Shown here piece after piece: positions 41,861-51,064 of a stretch of DNA of 64,000 nucleotides. Numbering within the stretch: position 1 is the stretch's first letter; each line of letters starts with the position of its first letter. The position numbers and the translations under genes are program-made. The notes below the pieces were generated by a model. That model was not told where the DNA came from. It did not search any database and saw only the letters and a program-made list of their open reading frames with translations. The DNA is from Chloroflexi bacterium GWB2_49_20 (GTDB lineage Bacteria > Chloroflexota > Anaerolineae > Anaerolineales > Villigracilaceae): positions 1 through 64,000 of the forward strand of contig MGMF01000016.1 of NCBI GenBank assembly GCA_001796335.1. The letters are read 5' to 3'.

Positions 41861-42091
41861 GTATCTACTCACCATATCAGATTTTGTCACTGCGAGCGCA
41901 GCGTGGCAGTCTCCTCTCCGGCATGGGGATTGCCACCCCAAAAAGCATCGGGGTCTTCGGCGTCGCTGGGAGGACACGATAAGCCAGTGCGTATGTGCTC
42001 CTCGCAAAGACAGAAGATAGAGCTTTTTTGCATTGAACAGCAGCGTTCTGCCACTGTGGAATTAATCGCAATTATGGACGTGAGTAGATAC
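41861..42091 (-). mobile_element. MITE-like element, copy 3 (231 bp, inverted)
   Basis: It has the same 231 bp and 12-bp terminal inverted repeat as copies 1 and 2, in the opposite orientation. The flanks CATAATTC (41853-41860) and CATAATTA (42092-42099) match at seven of eight bases, a decayed 8-bp target duplication. Its body is nearly identical to copy 1. Confidence 0.9.
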
Positions 42092-42472
42092 CATAATTAT
42101 TATAAGGCACTTCTGGCAGTGAGTTTCCCGCCAAGTAATTGAACCCTGTGCAGGTTGGGTTGAGCGAAACCCCCTCCGCCTAACGCCACCTTCGCGAAGC
42201 ATACCCGAGGGGTGCCCCCAAATCCTGATTTTCGGATTTGGGGGAGGCTGGGTGGGGGTCAACCCAAATGCTGGGTTTCATCCTACATGCCCTACGGGCG
42301 GGTACGATGCCGCGGAAATGACGCCTTCAAACCTGACAGGTTTCATCGTGACCTGAGACATTCGAAAGATTGCGTGTCCAAGTCAACTTGGTTGATCAGG
42401 CTTCCATGAAAACCTGTCAGGTTTTTAATGTTGGGTTTCAAAACCTTTTCTACGGGTGGTACAATTTCTTCC
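42092..42472. other. repeat-filled intergenic region before the ABC exporter
   Basis: It holds a palindrome CCCCCAAATCC...GGATTTGGGGG (about 42214-42243, related to 57494-57530) and the 102-bp element at 42326-42427. No gene is visible. Confidence 0.55.
42326..42427. mobile_element. 102-bp element bounded by an AACCTGACAGGTT-type palindrome
   Basis: The ends are TTCAAACCTGACAGGTTT and AAAACCTGTCAGGTTTTTAA, each a palindrome. The inside is about 60 bases that match the copy at 62947-63048 with moderate divergence (GTTGATCA, CGTGACCTG). It has no gene. No clear target duplication is visible. Confidence 0.65.
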
Positions 42473-42473
42473 A
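42460..42473 (+). promoter_or_regulatory. -10 box directly before a leaderless start
   Basis: TACAAT at 42460-42465 ends seven bases before the ATG of the ABC exporter gene (42473), with TTCAAA at about 42437 as a possible -35. No Shine-Dalgarno is present. Confidence 0.5.
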
Positions 42474-44236
42474 TGACCATCCCTGCCGAACTTGCTGAAT
42501 TCACCCTGGCGCGCCGTTACAAGGCAGACCGGCGCGGCCCGGTGCGCTGGGTCTGGTCGCATGTAACCCGCCACGGCTGGCTGGTGTTGATCCTGCTGGT
42601 GGGAGCCATTGGCAACGCCGCCCTGGCTGCGCTGGTACCCGTCCTGACCGGACAGGCCTTTAACGATATGCTGGCGGTGCCGGCCCGCACCCGTGTGCTG
42701 CTGCCCCTGGCTTTGATTTTGGGAGGCTCCCAGATCGTGCGGGGAATCCTGCAATTTGGGCGCAACTTCGGGGCTGAATTGCTGGCCCAGCGCATCGAAC
42801 GCGAGATCCGGGATGAACTTTACCTGTCGCTGCTGGGCAAGAGCATGACGTTTCACAACATCCAGCCGGTGGGGGATACGATGGCGCGCGCCACCAACGA
42901 TGTGCGTGAGATCAACTTCATGTTCAGCCCGGGCATCAATCTCGTGGTCGGTTCGCTGACCTTCCTGGTGATGCCTTTCATTTTTGCGCCCCGCTACCAC
43001 CCGGCGCTCTTATTGACACCCATCCTATTCTCGATCGCCTACTTCATTGCTTTATGGCAATACCTGCATTCCCTCACGCCGGTGACCAATGCGGTCAGGG
43101 ATGCCTTTGGGGTCATGAACTCCCGCCTGGCCGAAGCCCTGGATGGGATCGAGACCGTTAAAAGCGCCTCCCAGGAAGAGGCTGAAGTCAAACGCTTTAA
43201 TCTTAATGCGAGTAGTTTTCGAAATGCCTTTGTGCGCCAGGGGGACCTGGAAGCCCGCTTCCTGCCCAATCTTCTGCTTGGGATCGCCCTGGCAGGCGGC
43301 CTGCTGCATGCCTTGCTGCTCTTCCGCCAGGGTCTGCTGGATACAGGCGGTGTGGTGGCGTACTTTGGTTTGCTGATGATGCTGGATTTTCCCACCTTTG
43401 CCTCCACTTTTGCCTACACCCAGGTTTCTTCAGGCATTGCCGGGTCGCGCCGGGTGCTGGAGCTGATGAACCGGGAGAATGACCTCGATCAGAATAGGGT
43501 CGGCACAAGCATGGATGTCAAAGGTCAGATCGAATTCCGCGGGGTGGGTTTTGCCTATCTTGATAAAGAACCCATCTTGAATGACATCAACTTTACGGTC
43601 AAACCCGGGCAGACGGTTGCCATTGTGGGGCAGACGGGTGCAGGCAAGACCTCGCTGGTCAAGCTCATCAACCGCACCTATGATGCCAGCCGCGGGCAGG
43701 TGCTGGTGGATGGCGTCAATGTACGCGCCTGGAACCTGGCCTCCCTGCGTCAACAAATCTCGATCATCGAGCAGGATATTTTCCTGTTCTCGCGCTCGAT
43801 CTCCGAAAACATCGCCTTTGGCAAGCCGCAGGCTACTCACGCAGAGATCGAAACCGCCGCCAAAGCTGCGCAGGCGCATGATTTCATCCTGGAATTCGAG
43901 AATGGATACGATACGGTCATCGGGGAACGCGGCGTGACCCTGTCGGGTGGACAACGCCAACGGCTGGCGCTGGCGCGCGCCTTCCTGACCGATCCGCGCA
44001 TCCTGGTGCTGGACGATTCGACCAGCGCCATTGACAGCGCCACGGAAGATCTGATCCAGCGCGCCATTGCCAACGCCGCCAAAGGCCGCACCACCCTGCT
44101 GATCACACACCGCCTGTCACAGATCCGCTGGGCGGACCTGATCATCGTACTGCGCAAAGGCAGGATCGCTGCCATCGGCAACCATGAGCAGCTGATGCAA
44201 AGCTCCGCAGCCTACCGGCGCATCTTCTCTGAATAA
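42473..44236 (+). CDS. ABC exporter half, degenerate ATP site
   Basis: A 587-residue exporter half-transporter with six transmembrane helices (residues about 30-320) and an ABC domain: Walker A GQTGAGKTS (about 385), the signature LSGGQRQRLALARA (about 489), and Walker B ILVLDDSTSAID (about 512). The residue after the Walker B Asp is D, not the catalytic E, a mark of the non-canonical half of heterodimeric exporters. Its partner follows about 340 bases later. It likely exports drugs, lipids or peptides. Confidence 0.93.
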   Translation: MTIPAELAEFTLARRYKADRRGPVRWVWSHVTRHGWLVLILLVGAIGNAALAALVPVLTGQAFNDMLAVPARTRVLLPLALILGGSQIVRGILQFGRNFGAELLAQRIEREIRDELYLSLLGKSMTFHNIQPVGDTMARATNDVREINFMFSPGINLVVGSLTFLVMPFIFAPRYHPALLLTPILFSIAYFIALWQYLHSLTPVTNAVRDAFGVMNSRLAEALDGIETVKSASQEEAEVKRFNLNASSFRNAFVRQGDLEARFLPNLLLGIALAGGLLHALLLFRQGLLDTGGVVAYFGLLMMLDFPTFASTFAYTQVSSGIAGSRRVLELMNRENDLDQNRVGTSMDVKGQIEFRGVGFAYLDKEPILNDINFTVKPGQTVAIVGQTGAGKTSLVKLINRTYDASRGQVLVDGVNVRAWNLASLRQQISIIEQDIFLFSRSISENIAFGKPQATHAEIETAAKAAQAHDFILEFENGYDTVIGERGVTLSGGQRQRLALARAFLTDPRILVLDDSTSAIDSATEDLIQRAIANAAKGRTTLLITHRLSQIRWADLIIVLRKGRIAAIGNHEQLMQSSAAYRRIFSE

Positions 44237-44244
44237 TGGTAACT

Positions 44245-44543
44245 CCTTTGTGACCTGGAGGTAAAAGGTATGATAACCACTAAGGCACCAAGTCACGAAG
44301 AAAAACAAATAAGAGGCTGTACTGCTTGGTGTCTTCGTGCCCTGGTGGTAAAAAACTGCAACCACTATCTCCCAAAAAATGGGGACATGAGGCGCCACCC
44401 AAAAGTGACTGGGCATGAGACACGAAGAATTATTAATGGCTTTTCCTTAGTGTCTTAGTGACTTAGTGGTTAAAATGATGTAACCACAAAGACACCAAGC
44501 CACGAAGAAACATAAAAGTTTTTATCTTGGTGACTTGGTGGTA
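44245..44543. repeat. palindromic repeats between the two ABC halves
   Basis: Units lie at 44275-44348, 44360-44471 (with an extra insertion CTCCCAAAAAATGGGGACATGAGG in its left arm) and 44482-44543, plus a partial right arm at 44245-44263. They are the same family as those around the GxxExxY gene. Confidence 0.85.
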
Positions 44544-44577
44544 AAAAAGATAAAAAAGTAACACTGTGGAGTAATCA

Positions 44578-46380
44578 ATGGGTTTTTTCTTCTCCAGCCT
44601 TAATAACGAAAAATATGACCGCCAGTATTCAGACAAACAACTGCTGGCCAGGATATCCGCTTATTTTAAGCCTCAAACAAAACGCCTGGCAGTCATACTC
44701 GCGCTGATCCTGATCCTGTCTGTGATCGGCGCGGCCCAGCCCGTCATCGTCAGCCGGGGGGTGGACCTGCTGAAAAGCCAGCCGAATGTCAACGCCATCC
44801 TGCTCATCAGCGCGGCCATCTTCGTGATCGGGGTGGCCAACTGGCTGCTGAGTTGGGTGCGCCGCAGCCTGGTGGCACGTGCAGTTGGAGATGTCATCCT
44901 GAAAGTTCGCACCCAGGCCTTTCGGGCTGCCACCGCCCATGACCTTTCCTTCTACGATCAGTATGCCTCCGGGCGCATTGTTTCACGCATCACCTCCGAT
45001 ACGAATGAATTTGGACAACTGGTCAGCATCATCACCGATGTGGGCTCGCAGATGATCCGGGCAGTCCTGCTGGGTGTTGTCCTGGTGCGCACCGAGTGGC
45101 ATCTTTCCTTGATCCTTTTCTCCTTCCTGCCGTTCCTGTTTTTGCTGGCGCTGGGCTACCGGAGCATTGCGCGCAACGTGACCCGGCGCGGCATGCAGGC
45201 TATGGCGGATGTCAATTCTGCCATCAAGGAAACGGTCAGCGGGATTTCCATCGCCAAGAATTTCAGGCAGGAACACAGCGTCTTTGAGACTTTTGATACC
45301 GCCAACCAGACCTCCTACCGGGTGAACGTCCGGCGCGGCTTTGTGTTGTCGCTGGTCTTCCCGACGCTGAATGCCCTGGGAGGCATTTTCACGGCCATTT
45401 TGGTGTACACAGGTGGCTTGAGTGTGGCCCAGGGAGTGGTATCTGCCGGGGCCTGGTACCTGTTCATCCTGAGCCTGGAAAGCTTCATGTTCCCGGTCAT
45501 GAGCCTGTCGGCCTTTTGGGCGCAGATCCAGTCGGGGCTGTCGTCCGCCGAGCGCGTTTTCGCCCTGATCGATGCCGACCCCAATGTCATCCAGACCGCC
45601 AACCTGCAAGTCCCCAGGCTTAAAGGGGAGATCACATTTAATAAGCTGGGATTTCGTTACACGGATAACGAGCCCATCCTGACCGACTTCAGTCTGCATA
45701 TCCGCCCGGGGGAAAACCTGGCCATCGTCGGGCATACCGGCGCCGGCAAATCATCCCTGGCCAGACTGATCGCCCGCTTTTATGAATTTCAGAGCGGGGG
45801 ACTGCTTCTGGATGGACTGGATATCCGCACGTTTGACCTGGGGGCATACCGCCGCCAGCTGGGCATCGTATCCCAGGCGCCGTTCCTTTTCTCCGGGAGT
45901 GTGGCTGAGAATATTCGCTACGCCGTACCCGGCGCAACGGATGAAGAGATGCTGACCCTGGCGAAGCGTATTGGGGAGGGCGAGTGGCTGGAGACGCTGC
46001 CGGACGGCTTGAACAGCCAGGTGGGTGAGCGCGGCGGGCGGTTGTCGATGGGGCAGCGCCAGCTAGTGGCGCTGATGCGCGTCCTGGTGCAGAAACCGGC
46101 CATCTTTATTTTGGATGAAGCCACTGCCAGTATTGACCCCTTTACCGAGTGGCAGATCCAGCAGGCGCTCAACCTGATCCTGCAGGATACCACCAGCCTG
46201 CTGATCGCGCACCGCCTCTCCACGGTCAAGGCCGCCGACCGGATCGTGGTCATGCAGAACGGTGCCATCATCGAAGAAGGCAGCCATGCCGGGCTGCTCC
46301 AACACAACGGGCATTACTCCATGCTTTACAACACCTATTTCCGGCATCAATCCCTGGATTACAAGCCGCCGGACAGTTAG
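44578..46380 (+). CDS. ABC exporter half, canonical ATP site
   Basis: A 600-residue exporter half with about six membrane helices and an ABC domain: Walker A GHTGAGKSS (about 388), the signature LSMGQRQLVALMRV (about 491), and Walker B IFILDEATASID (about 513) with the catalytic E. It is the partner of the preceding gene; the two form one heterodimeric efflux pump. Its last 18 codons are partly copied at 49741-49797, with the HD-GYP gene between. Confidence 0.93.
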   Translation: MGFFFSSLNNEKYDRQYSDKQLLARISAYFKPQTKRLAVILALILILSVIGAAQPVIVSRGVDLLKSQPNVNAILLISAAIFVIGVANWLLSWVRRSLVARAVGDVILKVRTQAFRAATAHDLSFYDQYASGRIVSRITSDTNEFGQLVSIITDVGSQMIRAVLLGVVLVRTEWHLSLILFSFLPFLFLLALGYRSIARNVTRRGMQAMADVNSAIKETVSGISIAKNFRQEHSVFETFDTANQTSYRVNVRRGFVLSLVFPTLNALGGIFTAILVYTGGLSVAQGVVSAGAWYLFILSLESFMFPVMSLSAFWAQIQSGLSSAERVFALIDADPNVIQTANLQVPRLKGEITFNKLGFRYTDNEPILTDFSLHIRPGENLAIVGHTGAGKSSLARLIARFYEFQSGGLLLDGLDIRTFDLGAYRRQLGIVSQAPFLFSGSVAENIRYAVPGATDEEMLTLAKRIGEGEWLETLPDGLNSQVGERGGRLSMGQRQLVALMRVLVQKPAIFILDEATASIDPFTEWQIQQALNLILQDTTSLLIAHRLSTVKAADRIVVMQNGAIIEEGSHAGLLQHNGHYSMLYNTYFRHQSLDYKPPDS

Positions 46381-46393
46381 CCCGAAGGTTGGG
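46324..46393 (+). repeat. ABC gene 3' end, intact copy
   Basis: This is the end of the second ABC gene and 13 bases beyond its stop. It matches 49741-49810 at 66 of 70 bases in the same orientation. Confidence 0.92.
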
Positions 46394-46439
46394 TATCGCT
46401 GTTGGGTATCGCTGTGCTGTAAGATGGCTTTGCCAGTTT

Positions 46440-46510
46440 CAGACCCGCTCCCCCTGCCTCCTTTCCCTTTCAGGGGACTTCGGCGGAGACCTGCGGCGGG
46501 CAACCTGCCA
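46440..46510 (-). repeat. dispersed repeat, inverted copy of 13937-14000
   Basis: The stretch CCTGCCTCCTTTCCCTTTCAGG and TTCGGCGGAGACC matches the reverse complement of the left repeat of the restriction-modification island. It lies between the ABC gene end and a broken gene fragment. Confidence 0.55.
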
Positions 46511-46684
46511 CTATGCTGCGATCATGTTAACGAACGACTCGAGATTGCCGAGCAGGTCGTCGTAAAAAATCACATCAACCTTTATCAAACCATCATTAGC
46601 ATACGAAAATCGTTTTCCATATTCTTCGGTCTCAATTGTTTCCGTGTTCCCCGCAATAATAGAACCGTATTGTGCAAGCCCTGT
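46511..46684 (-). pseudogene. protein C-terminal fragment, possibly Shedu/DUF4263-like
   Basis: On the minus strand, directly after the HD-GYP stop codon and in the same frame, 57 codons remain open (TGLAQYGSIIAGNTE to NMIAA, stop at 46513-46511). KVDVIFYDDLLGNLESFV resembles the YDDLL region near the C-terminus of Shedu (DUF4263) nucleases. No start codon or RBS is present. The identification is tentative; it is most simply a truncated gene end. Confidence 0.4.
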
Positions 46685-49255
46685 CTATTCCCTGCCGATT
46701 TCGCCCAGAAATATATTGACCACGCGCGGATCGAAATGCGTTCCAGCCAGCGCGCGAATATGCTCCAACGTTTTTTCTTTTGACCACGCCGCGCGGTACG
46801 GACGATCCGACGTAAGCGCGTCGTATACATCTACCACCGCAAAGAGCCGCGCCGCCAGCGGAATCTGTTCGCCTTTGAGTCCGCGTGGATAGCCGGTGCC
46901 GTCCCATTTTTCGTGATGGCAGTACGGAATATCCAACGCTGGTTTCAAGTACGCAATCGGCGCGAGCATATCGTAGGCGAATTGCGGATGTTTTTTCATC
47001 TTCTCCCATTCTTTATCCGTCAGTTTCCCGGGTTTCAAGAGTACTCCATCCGGCACGCCCATCTTGCCGATGTCATGCAGGAGCGAGCCGCGACGGATGT
47101 GAACGATCTCCACTTCGCTGATGCCCATCGCCAGCGCCAAGCGTTTGGACATCTCCACGACACGCAAGGTATGCCCCTCGGTTTCTTTGTCGCGCAGGTC
47201 AAGGGCGTGTGACCAGCCCTCAATGGTGGCGTCGTAGGCAAGAGACAGATCCGTGATTGAACGTTGCAGGTTATCAAAGAGTTGGGCATTATCCAGAGCA
47301 ATGGCGGCTTGCTGAGTCAGCATTTCAAAAAACTCCATCCAATCTTCGTCCGTTTCGCGGTGGGCACGCGTGAAGATTTCCAGCACACCCTGGATTTTTC
47401 CTTTGGCGATGAGCGGCGCGGCGTGATAGCAGGTGAAATCTTCTCCTGCCAGCACATCTGCGCGGGTAAAGTCGGTTTCCGTATCAAGAACATTATGAAT
47501 GTGGACGATGTGTCGCTCAAGCGCGACGCGCCCGGCGAGCCCCTCGCCCAATTGCATGCGACAGTGTTCGATGGCTTTGCCGCGAAAGCCGTACCCGGCG
47601 CCATAGGCAAGCGTTTGCGTGTGCGGGCCGAGCAAAAACACGGCGACAGCGTCCACGCCCAATTGAGCCGCTACCTGTTGCACGATCACGTTCAGGGTTA
47701 ACCGCAGGTCAATACTCCCGACGATGGCGCTATCAATGGCGCGCAGCGCGGCGAGGTGTTGCAGCTGAGTTTGAATGCGTTCTTCCGCCTGCTTGCGCTC
47801 GGTGATGTCCTGAAACGCGCCGTTGAGAAGAACAGTCTTATTGTCGCGGCGCACGGCTGCCCCCTGGGCGCGCACCTCAATGTGCCGACCCTTCGCGGTA
47901 ATCAACTGAAGCTCAAAATCCCACGGCGTGCCTGAGTCGATGCCAGCCTGCACTGCGGCGGAGATGACCGGTTGTGACTCCGGCGCGTAGAAATTGATCG
48001 CCTCGGTGACATTCAGCCGGGTGGCGGGATCGACTTCATGGATGCGATAGACCTCTTCCGTCCAGAAAAGAGTCTGCGTTTCCAGATTCAATTCCCAGCC
48101 TCCAACCTGTGCCATCTGTCCGGTGAGATTGAGCAGGTCGAGCGAATGACGCAGCGCCTCTTCCGCATACTTGCGCCCGGCTTCGCGCTGTTGCAGCGAG
48201 GCTGCCATATCATCGAAGGCGCGCGCCAATTGGCTCAGTTCGCTCACGCCGCCCTGCACACTCGTGCGCGTGCTCAAGTCGCCGGCAGCCAGACGTTGGG
48301 TGGCGTTGACCAGGACATTAACACGCCGCAACAGGAAGACATCACTGCTGATCCACAGCATTGTCAACATGAGCGCAGATATGACGATCAAACCAATCAC
48401 TATGATGTTTATCACGCGATCTGCTTCTGCAAAAGCTAACGCGCTGGGAATGCCGATGGCCAGATATGCGGAGGGATCGCTCACGCTGCCAAGCGGGTGA
48501 AAGGCGTACAAACGCTCGATGCCGTCCATGCCCAACGCTTGAGTCGTGCCATCGCCTTTGTGGTACAAAATTTCCTTGACAATCGGTGCTTCGGTAAACT
48601 TTTTGCCGACATAATTTTGGTGGTCGGGATAGCGCGTCAGTATCGTGCCGTTGCGGTCAATCACGGTCAGCGAGGATCCGGTCGGCAGTTCCACGTGTTC
48701 TGCGAGTTGGCTCATCCATTCCAAATCCAGCCCGGCAACCAGAATCCCTTTGAGTTGACCCGCGTTATCCAAGACCGGATAAGCCAAAGTGATAATTGCT
48801 TTGCCAAGTTCTCTGGCGATGAGATATTCGCTAATGGAAAGGTCGCGCGTTTGCAGGGCGCTCTGAAAATACGTTCGGTCAGCAAGGTTCACGGCTTGAG
48901 TGCGCGGCAATCCGCTGCAAACCACGTCGCCGTTTGGCATAGCAACGACAAAGTTCGAGTAAGATGGGGAATGGGTTAACAACTCAGCCAGAAAGGCGTC
49001 GCAATTACCCGATTGAGTGTCTCGAACAACCGGCATCAGGGAAAGAGCGGTCAGCGTCTGCCGCGCGCCCTCAATGAGCGCGTCCTGATTGCTTGCGGCA
49101 AGATGCACGAGTCGAAACGCTTCGCTTGTCGCATTCTTGGCGGCTTGTTCGTGCAACTGCGCACCGATGAACAGCACCAGCCCGAGCGCGGGCAGTAACG
49201 CGAAGAGGACAATCAGGATCAAGCGAAAACGGAGACTGGAGAGAAATCGGGACAT
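46685..49255 (-). CDS. Cache-HAMP-PAS-GAF sensor with HD-GYP domain
   Basis: An 856-residue protein with membrane helices at about 10-30 and 279-300, an extracellular Cache-type sensor between them, a HAMP segment (about 310-360), a PAS-like domain (about 390-500), and a GAF domain (about 500-640). The HD-GYP domain follows: GHTLRVVEMS, SLLHDIGKMGVPD, and HHEKWDGTGYPRGLKGEQIPLAARLFAVVDVYDAL. It should degrade cyclic di-GMP in response to a signal. The gene lies between the ABC 3' end and its copy, so it is a cargo gene. Confidence 0.92.
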   Translation of the reverse strand: MSRFLSSLRFRLILIVLFALLPALGLVLFIGAQLHEQAAKNATSEAFRLVHLAASNQDALIEGARQTLTALSLMPVVRDTQSGNCDAFLAELLTHSPSYSNFVVAMPNGDVVCSGLPRTQAVNLADRTYFQSALQTRDLSISEYLIARELGKAIITLAYPVLDNAGQLKGILVAGLDLEWMSQLAEHVELPTGSSLTVIDRNGTILTRYPDHQNYVGKKFTEAPIVKEILYHKGDGTTQALGMDGIERLYAFHPLGSVSDPSAYLAIGIPSALAFAEADRVINIIVIGLIVISALMLTMLWISSDVFLLRRVNVLVNATQRLAAGDLSTRTSVQGGVSELSQLARAFDDMAASLQQREAGRKYAEEALRHSLDLLNLTGQMAQVGGWELNLETQTLFWTEEVYRIHEVDPATRLNVTEAINFYAPESQPVISAAVQAGIDSGTPWDFELQLITAKGRHIEVRAQGAAVRRDNKTVLLNGAFQDITERKQAEERIQTQLQHLAALRAIDSAIVGSIDLRLTLNVIVQQVAAQLGVDAVAVFLLGPHTQTLAYGAGYGFRGKAIEHCRMQLGEGLAGRVALERHIVHIHNVLDTETDFTRADVLAGEDFTCYHAAPLIAKGKIQGVLEIFTRAHRETDEDWMEFFEMLTQQAAIALDNAQLFDNLQRSITDLSLAYDATIEGWSHALDLRDKETEGHTLRVVEMSKRLALAMGISEVEIVHIRRGSLLHDIGKMGVPDGVLLKPGKLTDKEWEKMKKHPQFAYDMLAPIAYLKPALDIPYCHHEKWDGTGYPRGLKGEQIPLAARLFAVVDVYDALTSDRPYRAAWSKEKTLEHIRALAGTHFDPRVVNIFLGEIGRE

Positions 49256-50055
49256 GAATATATTCCTTCATCGCCATCTGTTGTGTGGGCAGGACAGGCA
49301 GCGTTAATCCGATATGGAAACGCGGAGTTCTCTATACCAGCAGTGAGTGCGCACCAGAATCGAGCGGGAGATACGGATGATGCCTCGTGGATTATCCGGG
49401 AACGAAAACGAGAGAAGAACGTGCCGAGGCAAACAGATCGTCTGCCTATTTCGTGTAGTTCGGGGGGGGAGGTAACAGCAATGTAACTGCGCGTTCGTAC
49501 TTTTTCCAAACGCGAGTCGCCAGGATGAACGGTAGTTTTCTCGGGACTGGGGACGGCAAGTTGAAGAGTTACGGAATTACCTCCTCGAAAAATAAAGACA
49601 ACGCGAAAATCGTGGACTTTAATAATATCACAAAGTTCATCCCGGTTGGATTGAGGTCACAAGAAAGTGCATTCTATCACAATTCGAATAGAGCGTTAAT
49701 GAGGGATCAATCTCCATGCGCTTTCGCAACCAATTCCACGCTTTACAACCCCTATTTCCGGCATCAATCCCTGGATTACAAGCCGCCGGCAAGTTAGCCC
49801 GAATGTTGGGTTTCACCCTGCCTCCTTCACCCTCGGGTACTTCGCGCGGTGTTGGTTAGGATATTTCTTTGCGCCACTGTACCGATCTTGATCCAATAGG
49901 AAGTACCATTCGTTCATAAACGATGGGGGTTGTTCATGGGGGGGTTGTAATTATTTCAAGAGTTGCTATAATATCTTCAGGCGTACGAGCCGGATCGTTT
50001 TCTATCAACCAGCTTTCACCCCCACAGAACGGGATCTATCGCAGAAGGTGACAAC
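49256..50055. other. intergenic, holds the copied ABC 3' end
   Basis: About 800 bp with no credible gene. An open frame at 49525-49797 ends in the duplicated ABC tail but its earlier part has no start support or protein-like pattern. The ABC 3' copy occupies 49741-49810. Confidence 0.55.
49741..49810 (+). repeat. partial copy of the ABC exporter gene 3' end
   Basis: It encodes LYNPYFRHQSLDYKPPAS and stop, against LYNTYFRHQSLDYKPPDS in the intact gene, and continues with CCCGAATGTTGGG. Together with 46324-46393 it brackets about 3.35 kb with the HD-GYP gene and the broken fragment. Confidence 0.92.
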
Positions 50056-50385
50056 TTGAAAAAATCTTTTGGTTCTTCCAAGACTAATCGCTCGATCAGC
50101 AAACCTTCCTTTTCCAGCTCCAAAGGGGTGGGAAAGATCGGCGGCGGCATGAAAAAACCCTTTTTCCAATCATCGAAAGGAAGCTTTGGCAACAAAGAGT
50201 CCTTTAAGGGCACACCTGACAGCCTCAAGGAGGGATCTTCCATGTTCCCCGAAAAAAGGAGGAGTAACCGGGCAGTTTCCCTGATCAGCCTGCTGGTGCT
50301 CTTTGTTTGCTGCCTGGTGGTTTTATGCATTGGCGGGGTGTATCTTTTCAGCCAGGGTTTGATCTCCATTCCGTCTTTTGGGTAG
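50056..50385 (+). CDS. small basic membrane protein
   Basis: A 109-residue protein with a low-complexity Ser/Lys/Gly/Phe-rich N-terminal region (residues 1-70), a single hydrophobic helix (about 76-98), and a short end. The start is a TTG at 50056 with AGAAGG upstream. No family was recognised; it may be an anchored envelope or stress protein. Its conservation was not testable here. Confidence 0.5.
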   Translation: MKKSFGSSKTNRSISKPSFSSSKGVGKIGGGMKKPFFQSSKGSFGNKESFKGTPDSLKEGSSMFPEKRRSNRAVSLISLLVLFVCCLVVLCIGGVYLFSQGLISIPSFG

Positions 50386-50850
50386 CAGTGTGGCTGTCTG
50401 AACAGGGGAGATAAAAGAGGGTGGGTATAAGAGATCCAATAAGCTGGAAAATGGATTTTTTTTATTAGCCTGCACAACCTTCTGATCTCATTTGTTTGAA
50501 TATGAACTATAGGTTCGTTGATGTGTATGCCTGCCTGTGCGGATATGACAAATATCTATGCTAATGAAACATTAATTTTAAAAGCCTTGTCAAAAAAACA
50601 AATAGTATGGCATAATATGAATGCCCGTCGCTTGGATGCCCCCCTCATCCAGGTGGCGGGCAATTTGTTTTGAAAAGACCTGACAGGTTTCCTAACCTGT
50701 CAGGTCTGCTCAAATGTAGTAAAATTAAAGTACACTGATTGGCAGCGCATGCCTGTGAGTCTCCGGGTTTTTTGTGAACGCGGTTGGGAGTATTTACAAG
50801 AGGCGCCCATAAGGTTTGACAGGTTCGCTTTTATTGAGAGGAGAATTGAC
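50386..50850. other. intergenic with repeats, no gene seen
   Basis: It includes a CCTGACAGGTTT/AACCTGTCAGG palindrome at 50676-50707 and a GC-rich CCCGTC...GGCGGGC inverted repeat near 50624-50661. No gene was found. The promoter of the following small gene must lie near its end. Confidence 0.5.
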
Positions 50851-50967
50851 ATGCCAGATAAAGGAAGTAAGGATAAAGGCCGTAAGGAAAAAAAGAAAAA
50901 ACCTCTGCATGATGCCAAAGAAAAGAGGAAGTTAAAGAAAGAGAAGAAGATTACCACGCCGATATAG
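50851..50967 (+). CDS. very small lysine-rich protein
   Basis: A 38-residue protein rich in Lys and Asp/Glu (MPDKGSKDKGRKEKKKKPLHDAKEK...), with a clear binding site GAGAGGAG eight bases upstream. Small basic proteins of this pattern occur in many related genomes. It may bind nucleic acid, but function is unknown. The terminator at 51007 follows it. Confidence 0.6.
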   Translation: MPDKGSKDKGRKEKKKKPLHDAKEKRKLKKEKKITTPI

Positions 50968-51006
50968 ATCCTGCAGTCGGGATCATTGATGACAATTGAA
51001 TAATTG

Positions 51007-51043
51007 AAAGAGACCGCTGAATTGAAGGCGGTCTCTTTTTGTT
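51007..51043 (+). terminator. strong intrinsic terminator
   Basis: AAGAGACCGCT...AGGCGGTCTCTT pairs as about eleven bases of stem with a short loop and is followed by five T and further T-rich sequence. It ends the small lysine-rich gene, and is also in a position to end the convergent VapC gene's neighbour transcription. Confidence 0.9.
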
Positions 51044-51064
51044 TGTGCCAGGGGTTATGACCGG

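Noticed and set aside
49525-49797. 90-residue open frame ending in the ABC exporter tail
   Set aside because: Only the last 18 residues look like protein, and these are the copied gene end; the rest has no start support.
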